Positions 16,916 to 24,667 of a DNA stretch of 64,000 nucleotides are shown here, in pieces. The notes under the pieces are model-generated. The model did not search any database. It was not told the DNA's origin and was given only the letters and a program-made list of their open reading frames with translations. The translations under genes were made by a program, and so were the position numbers. Each line of letters opens with the position of its first letter. The stretch's first letter is position 1. Source of the stretch: Beijerinckia sp. L45 (lineage in GTDB: Bacteria; Pseudomonadota; Alphaproteobacteria; Rhizobiales; Beijerinckiaceae); contig NZ_LMUU01000001.1 of assembly GCF_009765775.1 (NCBI RefSeq), forward strand, positions 1-64,000. The letters run 5' to 3'.

Positions 16916-17796
16916 TGATGGAGCTGGGCTTTCATGCGCCCCACATGAACTTTCGAAAGTTTCCGGGCCAGCGTCATGTTCCGGCGGGCAATGGAGACGC
17001 GAGTGGTGAGTTCGATTCCAGCCGAGAAGGCCTGAGGCCACAGCCTGCGTTTCTAGACATGCCGGTTCCCTTGGAACTCCCAGTCGAACCGCTCGGACCA
17101 TTCGGGACCGCACCCGGATCTCCGACTGTGCCCATCCCTCCTGTCATGCCGACCCCAATGCCGGGGACAGTTCCGAAACCAGACGAGATTCAGCCAAATA
17201 GACCACCGACGCGGCAGGCAGATCCGGACGACGACGACCCGAAGCGGTGTCCGAAACCGGTTCCCGATACGCCCCATTACGAGTCTCTAGCCGCTAGGCA
17301 ATATACAATCGATGGGCACAACGAAGTGAACAAGATCGACCCATTGCAGTTTGGAGAGGCCATTCTTTACCGCGGCGAGTATTTCGACGACTGCGCCCGG
17401 ACAGATGACCCTTTGGGGCGATGGAAAGCCGGCGACATGATCGAGTTGAAAGGGCCGACATATCATTGGCTTCTTAATGGCCTTTTCGCCATGACCCCAT
17501 GGGAGGTGCTCGATCAAGCAGACCGTCAGAATAATGCGATCTCCGGTAGCGGTCGCAGAGATGTATATCTTGTTGCGGAAATTGGCGCAGTCGAAGATCT
17601 GAAGTTTCTTCTTCAGAATCTCGATAACATCGACATATTTCACTTCGCTCCGGTGACACCTGTCGTACCGAAGCGGCCAAGAAAGAGCCTGTTTCTTTGG
17701 GGAGACGGAGAAAATGGACTTGGTCAAACTGATGACGGTCGATGCCTGGCTGCCGCCGAACACCGATTCGTTGGCGCGCATCGCTGCGCGAACTAG
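16795..17796 (+). CDS. polymorphic toxin with Tox-REase-5 domain (C-terminal frame)
   Basis: 333 residues from GTG 16795; the true protein probably begins at 16523 and is frameshifted. It contains a helical domain (LAHIRLAYAHIPPLE), the motif RHVPAGNGDASGEF, a long proline-rich linker (about residues 90-155), and a C-terminal domain starting CPKPVPDTPHYES. That domain has the pattern GEYFDDCAR...MIELKGPTYHW and a Q-x-x-Q-like helix (ADRQNNAISGSGRRDVY), matching Tox-REase-5, a restriction-endonuclease-fold nuclease toxin. The last 28 codons overlap the immunity gene. No secretion-system gene is nearby, so the export route is unknown. Confidence 0.65.
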   Translation: MLAHIRLAYAHIPPLECEDDAYRLSLADTLLQAGFAPHSLMMELGFHAPHMNFRKFPGQRHVPAGNGDASGEFDSSREGLRPQPAFLDMPVPLELPVEPLGPFGTAPGSPTVPIPPVMPTPMPGTVPKPDEIQPNRPPTRQADPDDDDPKRCPKPVPDTPHYESLAARQYTIDGHNEVNKIDPLQFGEAILYRGEYFDDCARTDDPLGRWKAGDMIELKGPTYHWLLNGLFAMTPWEVLDQADRQNNAISGSGRRDVYLVAEIGAVEDLKFLLQNLDNIDIFHFAPVTPVVPKRPRKSLFLWGDGENGLGQTDDGRCLAAAEHRFVGAHRCAN

Positions 17797-18460
17797 CGCC
17801 CTCATGAAATCGCTGGCCACGATCGATCCCCTCTTTCGTGATTTCTTCACGGCTATCGTTCCAGCGCCGCCAATCCCTGTGCCGCTCGATGAACCGTCTC
17901 TCGCGCGCACGATCTATGAGTTCGGGCGCCTTGGCGGAGTACGAGATCCCGTCGGGCAATCTCGTTACTATTTCGGCGCTTCGACAATGCCGGAACCAAA
18001 AGGTCCGTTACCAACTCGAATGAATATCGAGATGCTTGTCGGTGCGCCCAAAGCCAATCGGGTTTGGATTCAAACAGATACCGATATTGAGCCGGATCCC
18101 CGCCTCACGCGTTACGATGTCGTCAAGAAGATGCTTTTCGCATTAGCCGACGCATTTGCCCCGCGCTTTTCCTATGCATCGCCTGGATCGCTGGATCGCG
18201 ATCTCATCGTACCCGATGGCAAGGCGTCGCCCCTCTTTACGGGCTGGATGGCGCTCGTGCCACAGGATCTCGCAAAGCATATCAAGCCGCCTCCCGCTGC
18301 CATCTCGCAGACGCGTCCCGACGGCAGTCTTTTCATGGCGGCAACCGACGAAACTTTCGACACCGCCAACCCCAGCCACATCGCCGTCTCGAAGGCGATG
18401 CAGGCGGCGATCACGCCGATCAACGACTGGTCGCTGTTCAAACCAACAGCATCGACCTGA
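17714..18460 (+). CDS. Imm52-like immunity protein
   Basis: A 248-residue protein. The C-terminal half (TGWMALVPQDLAKHI; RPDGSLFMAATDETFDTANP; SHIAVSKAMQAAITP) fits the Imm52 pattern: a GWM-type strand, then a late DGSL...TDE.FD..NP motif. Imm52 proteins are known partners of Tox-REase-5 toxins, which fits the overlapping upstream gene. GGAGACGGAG just before ATG 17714 is a strong ribosome site inside the toxin reading frame, implying coupled expression. The gene is intact although the toxin is frameshifted. Confidence 0.65.
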   Translation: MDLVKLMTVDAWLPPNTDSLARIAARTSALMKSLATIDPLFRDFFTAIVPAPPIPVPLDEPSLARTIYEFGRLGGVRDPVGQSRYYFGASTMPEPKGPLPTRMNIEMLVGAPKANRVWIQTDTDIEPDPRLTRYDVVKKMLFALADAFAPRFSYASPGSLDRDLIVPDGKASPLFTGWMALVPQDLAKHIKPPPAAISQTRPDGSLFMAATDETFDTANPSHIAVSKAMQAAITPINDWSLFKPTAST

Positions 18461-19189
18461 CTAGCGGTATCCCGAAACCTCGGCTAGGCACTGACGCGGT
18501 GCCACCGTGTAGACGGCGTCGCGCCCCAACACGTGGGCTCGACAGGCACCGGCGGCGAACAGAGGCGCAAAAGCCGCGTCCAACACATTGAGGCCGCCGG
18601 CATAGGCGCCGAAGGCGGGCATCACCAGCCTGATGCCATCGGAGACGAAGCAGCGGCGGCGCACGGCCCCGGCGCGGCCGCCGACGCGGGCGACCGGATG
18701 CAGATGCCCGGCGATCTCGCCGTCGGACTGTCTTTCGCCGGGCTCGTGGCGGAAACAGATCAGCCCCACGCGGTGCTCGCAGCCATGGTCGCCGTCGAGC
18801 CCGTGCGGGCTCGGATCGTGGTTCCCGGCGAGCCACAGCCACTCGCGGCCCACCTGCATCGCCCGCAGGCTCGCGCGGTCATGCGGCAGCAACCGCGCCG
18901 CGCCGCCGTTGTCGTGAAAACTGTCGCCGAGCGCAACCACCCGCTTCGGGTTCAGCCGCGCGACGACGAGCGCCAGCGCGGCAAGCGTCGCCGTCGTGTC
19001 GTAGGGCGGCAGAAACACGCGCCGCGCCGCATAGGACGAGCCTTTTTCCAGGTGCAGGTCGGCGACGATCAGCATGTGCTCGTCCGGCCAGTACAGCGCG
19101 CCTGACCAATCGGCGAGAAAGGCGTGGCCGTGCAGGCGGATGATCTTGTCTTTGGGAGCCGTGTCGGCGGGTCTGACGTGCGCGTTCAT
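18461..19189 (-). CDS. pdeM: ligase-associated metallophosphoesterase PdeM
   Basis: A 242-residue calcineurin-like phosphoesterase. Metal-binding motifs are in the expected order: VADLHLEKG, ALGDSFHDN, LAGNHDPSPHG, FRHEP and IAGHLHP. PdeM proteins belong to the ligase-associated DNA damage response set with an Lhr-type helicase, an MBL-fold exonuclease and an ATP-dependent ligase, all three of which lie within the next 8 kb. It is transcribed away from the ParDE pair, on the same strand as the helicase. Its 3' end abuts the end of the immunity gene. Confidence 0.85.
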   Translation of the reverse strand: MNAHVRPADTAPKDKIIRLHGHAFLADWSGALYWPDEHMLIVADLHLEKGSSYAARRVFLPPYDTTATLAALALVVARLNPKRVVALGDSFHDNGGAARLLPHDRASLRAMQVGREWLWLAGNHDPSPHGLDGDHGCEHRVGLICFRHEPGERQSDGEIAGHLHPVARVGGRAGAVRRRCFVSDGIRLVMPAFGAYAGGLNVLDAAFAPLFAAGACRAHVLGRDAVYTVAPRQCLAEVSGYR

Positions 19190-19199
19190 GCGGCCCTGC

Positions 19200-19344
19200 T
19201 GTCTTTCCGGGGCGCGCCAGCGGCGCGAGCCTGGAATTCAGGCGGGCTAAGATGCGGATAGGACCGCAGCGTCGCCGTTGCGGCGCGTCTTGCAGCCTGG
19301 GTGTGCCTGGGTTCCGGGCTCGCCTGCGGCGCCCCGGAAAGACA
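19200..19344. repeat. REP-like inverted repeat upstream of pdeM
   Basis: TGTCTTTCCGGGGCGC (19200-19215) and GCGCCCCGGAAAGACA (19329-19344) are perfect 16-bp inverted arms. Pairing continues imperfectly inward through GCGAGCC-GGAA-CAGGC segments. It resembles CCGGGGCGC-type intergenic repeats found in many copies in Bradyrhizobium-like genomes. Confidence 0.7.
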
Positions 19345-19471
19345 ATGTCGCGTCAGAATTCTGGCCTCGCTCATGGCTCGTTGCGATCGGGCGGCGATTT
19401 GGATGCGCACCTTATGCCTGATTCGGCCGTCGCGATGGCAGCTTCCAGGGTGGCTGCGGCAATTGGCCGTG

Positions 19472-19783
19472 TCACTCATCGGAGAGCAAAAACCTTCCTG
19501 TGATCTTTCGCCGTCCATGAAGCACACGGAGGATTGTCACGAGATCGCGAATTCCGTCGTATTCGTAGACGACGATGTAGGGCCAAACGATACCGATCCG
19601 GACGCGTGGTCCGATCGCAAAACGGACTGGGCCACTTTCCGGATGCACAAGCAATCGCTCGTAGAGCGCCTCAAAGTCTGCCGCGTATCGTGCGGCAATA
19701 CTGTTGCCCGCCTTTGCGGCGAGCCCGCTCACAATGAAAGTCGTGTCCGATTGCGCTAGGCGCGAGACGACGAGCCGCGTCAT
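19472..19783 (-). CDS. parE: RelE/ParE-family toxin
   Basis: A 103-residue protein with the ParE-like fold pattern: an N-terminal strand (RLVVSRLAQSD), helices (YAADFEALYERLLVHPESG), then strands ending in IVVYEYDGIRDLVTILRVLHGRR. The final VLHGRR segment is the usual ParE C-terminal motif. It overlaps the antitoxin stop by four bases (ATGA), the standard antitoxin-toxin coupling. It lies between pdeM and the helicase gene and probably forms an inserted stabilisation module. Confidence 0.85.
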   Translation of the reverse strand: MTRLVVSRLAQSDTTFIVSGLAAKAGNSIAARYAADFEALYERLLVHPESGPVRFAIGPRVRIGIVWPYIVVYEYDGIRDLVTILRVLHGRRKITGRFLLSDE

Positions 19784-20043
19784 CGACCCCGAAGCGACGC
19801 GAGCAGCGCCGCATTGTGTGCCTTGTATTCCTCTAGCGAAACGTATTCGCCGAGCGCTACAGCGGCGCGGGCCTCATCGACGTATATTTTTGCCCAGGCC
19901 AGATCATCATTTTCGGCTGTTTCGTGCTCGGCGATCTTCTCGTCGATCAGGTGGCGCACCGCGGCTTCGACGGACGGAAACGCGCCGTTCTCCACCTGGG
20001 TCTGGAGCCAGGACTCCTGTTCAAGGCTGAGCGTGATTGACAT
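19780..20043 (-). CDS. parD: ParD-like antitoxin
   Basis: An 87-residue protein. The N-terminal ribbon-helix-helix reads SITLSLEQESWLQTQVENG then FPSVEAAVRHLIDEKI, and the C-terminal helix (YVSLEEYKAHNAALLASL) would wrap the toxin. The order (antitoxin first) and four-base overlap with the ParE gene are typical of parDE. Such complexes usually repress their own promoter, here the short gap before 20101. Confidence 0.8.
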   Translation of the reverse strand: MSITLSLEQESWLQTQVENGAFPSVEAAVRHLIDEKIAEHETAENDDLAWAKIYVDEARAAVALGEYVSLEEYKAHNAALLASLRGR

Positions 20044-20100
20044 CGGTTCTAAATACCATGGACGGGCTTCGTATCAATAGGGCACGCCGCCCGGCTATTC

Positions 20101-22638
20101 TCACAGCGGCCCCGTCGCCTCGCGCACCATGTCCTCCTCCGCTTCGGCCAAAATCGTGTCCCGCCCTTCGCCGTGGATCGGCTCACGGCCGATTTCCATC
20201 ATGATCGGCACGGCGAGCGGCGAGATGCGGTCGAGGTCCTTGTGCAGGATGCGGTCCTTGATGCGCGCCAGCATGGCGCCGAGACGGGCGAGGTCCAGCA
20301 GGCCGGACGCCGTGTCGAGCCGCGCGGCTTTCAAGAGGATGTGGTCGGGCTCGTGGCGGCGCAACACGTCGTAGACGAGATCCGTCGAGATGGTGATCTG
20401 CCTCGCGTTCTTCTCCTTGCCGGGAAAATTGCGCTCGATGAGGCCGGAGACGATCGCGCATTGGCGGAACGTGCGCTTCATCAAGGCGGATTCCTGCAGC
20501 CACTCTTCGAGGTCGTCGCCGAGCATGTCCTGGGCGAACAACTCGTCGAGCGAAACGAGACCGTTGCCGAGGCGCGCGCCGACGTCGGTGGCGCACCAGA
20601 TGCCGAGCGCATAGTCGTTGGCGACGAAGCCGAGCGGTTTGAGGTGCGCGCGCTCCATGCGGCGGGTGAGCAGCATGCCGAGCGTCTGATGCGCCAGCCG
20701 CCCCTCGAAGGGGTAGCACACGAGGTAATTGCGCCCGCTGCGTGGAAAGGTTTCGACCAGCAGATCGCCCGGCGGGGGAAGCGCCGAGCGCTCCTGCTGC
20801 AGCTCCAGCCATTCCGCGACCTGCATCGGCAGGTCCTTCCAGCTTTCCGGCGTGGCGAGCAGCTGGCGCACACGGGACGCCAGGTAGGTGGAGAGCGGAA
20901 ACTTGCCGCCGGCATAGCTCGGCACGCGCGGCGTATCGGAGGGCGAGCGCGACACCAGCGCCTCGTTTTCGACGATGCCCTGAAGCGCCAGAATTTCGCC
21001 GCCGAACAGAAACGTATCCTGCGGCAGCAGGCTTTCCAGAAACCCTTCCTCCAGCTCGCCGAGCACGCGGCCGCCGCTGCGCAGCGGCCCGGTGTACTTG
21101 CCGCCGCCGCTAGCCTTTCCCTTCGGCCCGCCGCCGCCGCGCACCAGCCGCACTTTTAGCGACGACGCCTCGACGATGGTGCCGACGTTCATCCGGTAGG
21201 CTTGCGCGACGCGGCCATTGGCGATGCGCCAGCTGCCATCCTTGGCCTGCTTGATCTTGGCGAAACGCTCGTAGCCGGCGAGCGCGTAGCCGCCATGGGC
21301 GACGAAGGCCAGCGCCTGATCGAAGGTCTCGCGATCGACGCTTGCGTAGGGTTCGGCGGATACGATTTCCGTATACAGCGCATCCGCCTGGAACGGCCCC
21401 GCGCAGGCCATGCCCAGAATGTGCTGGCACATCACGTCGAGCGCGCCGGCGCGGGCGAGCGCTGTATCCTGCGCGCCTTCCAGCGCCGCGTCGACGGCGG
21501 CGCGGCATTCCAGCACCTCGAAGCGGTTCGACGGCACGAGAATGGCGCGCGAGGGCTCGTCGAGCCGATGGTTGGCGCGGCCGATCCGCTGCATCAGCCG
21601 GCTCGAGCCCTTCGGCGCGCCGATATTGACGACGAGATCGACGGCACCCCAGTCGATGCCGAGATCCAGCGTCGACGTGCAGACCACGGCTTTCAGCTTG
21701 CCCGCCGCCATCGCCTCTTCGACGCGGCGGCGCTGCGACGCATCGAGCGAGCCGTGGTGCAGCGCGATCGGCAGGTTGTCGTCGTTCAGGCTCCACAGCT
21801 GCTGGAACACGAATTCCGCCTGGCTGCGTGTGTTGACGAACACCAACGTCATCCCCGACGTCTTGATCCGCGCATAGACCTCGGCGAGGGCGTGGCGCGC
21901 CGAATGCCCGGCCCAGGGCATGCGCTCCTCGGTGTCCAGAATGGTGAGATCGGCGGTGGCGCCGGGGGGCGCCTGGATGAGCCGGCTTTCCGGGCGTCGG
22001 CCGTGCTGCGGGTCCTGCGCCACCAGCCAGCGCCGGAGCTCGGCGGGATCGCGCACGGTGGCGGACAGGCCGGTGGTCGTCATCATGGGCGCGATGGTGC
22101 GCAGCCGCGCGAGATCGAGCGCCAGCAAGTCACCGCGCTTCGAGGCCACGATCGCATGCAGCTCATCGAAAATGACGCGGCGGAGATCGGCGAACAGGTG
22201 TTCGGCATCGGGGCCCGCCAGCAGCAGCGCCAGCTGTTCCGGCGTGGTCAGCAGGATGTCCGGCGGGTTGACGCGCTGACGCTTGCGCTTCGACGTCGAG
22301 GTATCGCCGGTGCGCGTCTCGATGCGGATCGGCAGCTGCAAGTCGGCGACGGGACGACCGAGGGTGCGCTCGACATCGATGGCGAGCGCCTTCAGCGGCG
22401 AGATGTAGAGCGTGTGCAGGCGCGAACGGTTGGCCGGGCGCGACAGGTCGATGAGGCTCGGCAGAAAGCCGGCCAGCGTCTTGCCGGCGCCGGTCGGCGC
22501 GATCAGCAACGTATTTTCGCCGGCTTGCGCGGCGGCGAGAAGATCGAGCTGATGCTGCCGCGGTTCCCAGCCCCGCGCGGAAAACCACTGGTGGAAGCGC
22601 GGCGGCAGAAGCGCGGGGAGGACGGCTGGGGCATTCAC
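20101..22638 (-). CDS. ligase-associated Lhr-type DExH helicase
   Basis: An 845-residue superfamily 2 helicase. Seen are LLPPRFHQWFSARGWEPRQHQ at the start, Walker A APTGAGKT near residue 46, DExH as FDELHA, STLDLGIDWG and MQRIGRANHR (motifs V and VI), then the long Lhr C-terminal region with FLFGGEILALQG and CYPFEGRLAHQTLG. Lhr-type helicases of this set act in DNA repair with PdeM, the exonuclease and the ligase. The start is GTG 22638. ATG 22701 would overlap the methyltransferase gene by 38 bases and adds non-family residues. Frames farther upstream are shadows. Confidence 0.85.
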   Translation of the reverse strand: MNAPAVLPALLPPRFHQWFSARGWEPRQHQLDLLAAAQAGENTLLIAPTGAGKTLAGFLPSLIDLSRPANRSRLHTLYISPLKALAIDVERTLGRPVADLQLPIRIETRTGDTSTSKRKRQRVNPPDILLTTPEQLALLLAGPDAEHLFADLRRVIFDELHAIVASKRGDLLALDLARLRTIAPMMTTTGLSATVRDPAELRRWLVAQDPQHGRRPESRLIQAPPGATADLTILDTEERMPWAGHSARHALAEVYARIKTSGMTLVFVNTRSQAEFVFQQLWSLNDDNLPIALHHGSLDASQRRRVEEAMAAGKLKAVVCTSTLDLGIDWGAVDLVVNIGAPKGSSRLMQRIGRANHRLDEPSRAILVPSNRFEVLECRAAVDAALEGAQDTALARAGALDVMCQHILGMACAGPFQADALYTEIVSAEPYASVDRETFDQALAFVAHGGYALAGYERFAKIKQAKDGSWRIANGRVAQAYRMNVGTIVEASSLKVRLVRGGGGPKGKASGGGKYTGPLRSGGRVLGELEEGFLESLLPQDTFLFGGEILALQGIVENEALVSRSPSDTPRVPSYAGGKFPLSTYLASRVRQLLATPESWKDLPMQVAEWLELQQERSALPPPGDLLVETFPRSGRNYLVCYPFEGRLAHQTLGMLLTRRMERAHLKPLGFVANDYALGIWCATDVGARLGNGLVSLDELFAQDMLGDDLEEWLQESALMKRTFRQCAIVSGLIERNFPGKEKNARQITISTDLVYDVLRRHEPDHILLKAARLDTASGLLDLARLGAMLARIKDRILHKDLDRISPLAVPIMMEIGREPIHGEGRDTILAEAEEDMVREATGPL

Positions 22639-22663
22639 CCCGTCTATTTGGATACGCCTGACC

Positions 22664-23590
22664 TCAAAGACGAGTGGCGACAGCGATGAGTCCGGGCACA
22701 TCGCCGTCGTTTTCGCGCCGGCCACTCTGCGCCCGCAGAACCAGCGGCGCGAAGCCGCAGGTTTCGAGAACGGCGTCGACGTAGCTGATGGCGTGGGCAA
22801 AGCGCATGTCCGTGCCGACCGCAATCCCGACGGCGCAGCGTTGCGCGCTGAAGGCCATCGTGCCGCCCGGGCGCAGCACCCGCGCTGTTTCGGTAAGGAT
22901 CGCCGCGAGATCGCCCACGTAGACGAAGACATCAGCGGCGAAAACCAGGTCGGCGCTGGCAACGGGCTCCGCGCCAAGAAAAGCGCAGATGTCGCCCACC
23001 GCAAGACGGTCGTATATCGCCTTTTTGCGCGCCGTGGCGACCATTTCGCTGGAGAGATCGACGCCGGTCAGTGCCTCCGTCGACGGCCGCAAAGCGACGC
23101 CGCCGAGGCCCGTGCCGCAACCGAGATCGATGGCGTGCGCGAAATGCCAAAGCCCCACCTCCGCCATCGCCGCCACGAGATCGGCGGGGCTGTGGTAGCT
23201 CAGGCCCTGCGTGAGATGGGCCTCGAACCGCGGCGCATAGGCGTCGAATAGCGCGCCGACATAGGCCGGGGACGCAAACAGCGGCACGACGGTCGGATCG
23301 AGCACGGCGAGCCGCATCGACGCACCATGTAGATCGGCGGGATCGAGCAGCAATGCGTGCCTATAGGCAAGCATCGCCGCAGCGGTTTCGCCCAACGCGC
23401 CGCGGGCGCCGCCGAGCCCCATCCACGCCGCCGTCCAATCCGGCGCCAGATCGATCGCCTGCTGGTACAGCTCCGCGGCTTCCTGCCACGCCCCGTCATC
23501 GGCCGCAGCGAGGGCGTAGGCCGAGCGTCCGTCGGCACGGGGATCGCGCCCGCGATAGTCATCGCGAAGGGGCGTCGAAGGACTAAGCAT
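22664..23590 (-). CDS. TPR-containing class I SAM methyltransferase
   Basis: A 308-residue protein. Two tetratricopeptide-like helices (AWQEAAELYQQAIDLAPDW; GETAAAMLAYRHALLLDP) precede a methyltransferase domain with motif I AIDLGCGTGLGG near residue 160, LTGVDLSSEMV, and motif IV-like LVFAADVFVYVGDL followed by ARVLRPGGTMAFS. The substrate is unknown. ATG 23590 (start MLSPSTPLRD) is chosen; ATG 23644 or 23695 would extend the N-terminus. It lies 26 bases upstream of the helicase on the same strand, so the two are probably co-transcribed. Confidence 0.75.
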   Translation of the reverse strand: MLSPSTPLRDDYRGRDPRADGRSAYALAAADDGAWQEAAELYQQAIDLAPDWTAAWMGLGGARGALGETAAAMLAYRHALLLDPADLHGASMRLAVLDPTVVPLFASPAYVGALFDAYAPRFEAHLTQGLSYHSPADLVAAMAEVGLWHFAHAIDLGCGTGLGGVALRPSTEALTGVDLSSEMVATARKKAIYDRLAVGDICAFLGAEPVASADLVFAADVFVYVGDLAAILTETARVLRPGGTMAFSAQRCAVGIAVGTDMRFAHAISYVDAVLETCGFAPLVLRAQSGRRENDGDVPGLIAVATRL

Positions 23591-23777
23591 AAAGTGGGCA
23601 TCCAAATTGTTCGGATCCAGGAAACCTGAACCCGCTAATCGCATTACTGTGAAAGGAGCGGTTCGTGAAACCTCATGGACTGCTCCCATATTCATTTTGA
23701 GTTCAGCAGCCGGCCGATAGTTTCAAGTCATGAAACAGCTTGGCGTGATGAACCCAGGCTTTGACAAGGAGACAATG

Positions 23778-24143
23778 ATGAACAACGTTCTGAAGAAGAC
23801 TCTTGTTGCGGGCGCGACTGCTTTGACCCTCGTGGCTGGTGTGGCATCCGTCCCGTCCGCGGCGGACGCCCGCGGCTTCGGCGGCGGTGGATTTCATGGT
23901 GGCGGATTCCATGGCGGTGGTTTTCACGGTGGCGGCTTCCGCGGCGGTCGTTTCGGTGGCGGCTACGGTCGCGGCTTCCGTGGGTATGGGCTAGGCCTCG
24001 GTCTTGCCGGCCTCGCGGTTGCTGGTGCCTATGGGGCCTGCGGTCCTTACGGCTACGGATACTATGGTGGTTACTACGGCGGCTGCGGATACTATGGTCG
24101 CGCCTATGCCTACGGCCCGTATGGCTACGGTTACGGCTACTAA
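23778..24143 (+). CDS. secreted glycine-rich protein 3
   Basis: A 121-residue protein. The signal peptide core (TLVAGATALTLVAGVASVPSA) is cleaved near ADA-RG. Then come tandem GGGFHGG units, a small hydrophobic stretch (GLGLGLAGLAVAGAYG) and a GYGYYGGYYGG-type tail ending GYGYGY. AAGGAG six bases before ATG 23778 is a strong ribosome site; ATG 23775 is directly adjacent. The composition matches the proteins at 1605 and 3030. A strong terminator follows. Confidence 0.65.
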   Translation: MNNVLKKTLVAGATALTLVAGVASVPSAADARGFGGGGFHGGGFHGGGFHGGGFRGGRFGGGYGRGFRGYGLGLGLAGLAVAGAYGACGPYGYGYYGGYYGGCGYYGRAYAYGPYGYGYGY

Positions 24144-24163
24144 AGTCTAGAACATCTGTAAAA

Positions 24164-24190
24164 GGCCCCGCTTCGGCGGGGTCTTTTTTT
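24164..24190 (+). terminator. Rho-independent terminator after Gly-rich gene 3
   Basis: GCCCCGC-TTCG-GCGGGGT hairpin with a stable UUCG loop, followed by TTTTTTT. Confidence 0.9.
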
Positions 24191-24327
24191 AACTAGATCT
24201 TAAAAGTTTGTCGTGACGGCGTCACAGACGCAACCTTTCCCCAGCATGTTCGTTCTTAACCCGAGGCACAGATGTGGTGCCACAGTCAAGCGCCGCTGCG
24301 GCGCCTTCAGGGCGAGGACCAAATACT

Positions 24328-24630
24328 ATGGTCACAACTCAGAAACGTCTTCAGCGTCAGGCTCTTAAGCTTTCCATCGCGGCCGCTGCCTTCGCCTGTT
24401 TCGGTGCTGTTGTCGTGGCTGCGCCGATGACCCTGGCTCCGAAGGCTTCGGTCGCCGGCACCATCGTCCCCGTGATCGCGACCAAGCTTGTGCCGCTTGG
24501 CTCAGGCCCGGCGATCACGCTGGCCCGCGCCGACCAGGGTGAAGGCGAGGATTGCGTTCGCGTCACCAAGATGACCGGCCCGGACGGCAAGGTCTACCCG
24601 ACCATGGGCATGGTTTGCGGCGGCCAGTAG
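24328..24630 (+). CDS. small exported hypothetical protein
   Basis: A 100-residue protein with a hydrophobic N-terminal segment (LSIAAAAFACFGAVVVAAP, residues about 16-34) and a short C-terminal domain with two cysteines (EDCVRVTKMTGPDGK and GMVCGGQ). No family is recognised. GAGGACC upstream supports ATG 24328. It stands just upstream of the exonuclease-ligase pair but looks unrelated to repair. Confidence 0.5.
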   Translation: MVTTQKRLQRQALKLSIAAAAFACFGAVVVAAPMTLAPKASVAGTIVPVIATKLVPLGSGPAITLARADQGEGEDCVRVTKMTGPDGKVYPTMGMVCGGQ

Positions 24631-24667
24631 CCTCAAATTTTCGATCCAACAGGTCTGATTGACAGGC

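Noticed and set aside
22639-23004. N-terminal extension of the Lhr-type helicase to 23004
   Set aside because: The extension overlaps the methyltransferase reading frame and does not resemble the helicase family, which starts near LLPPRF.
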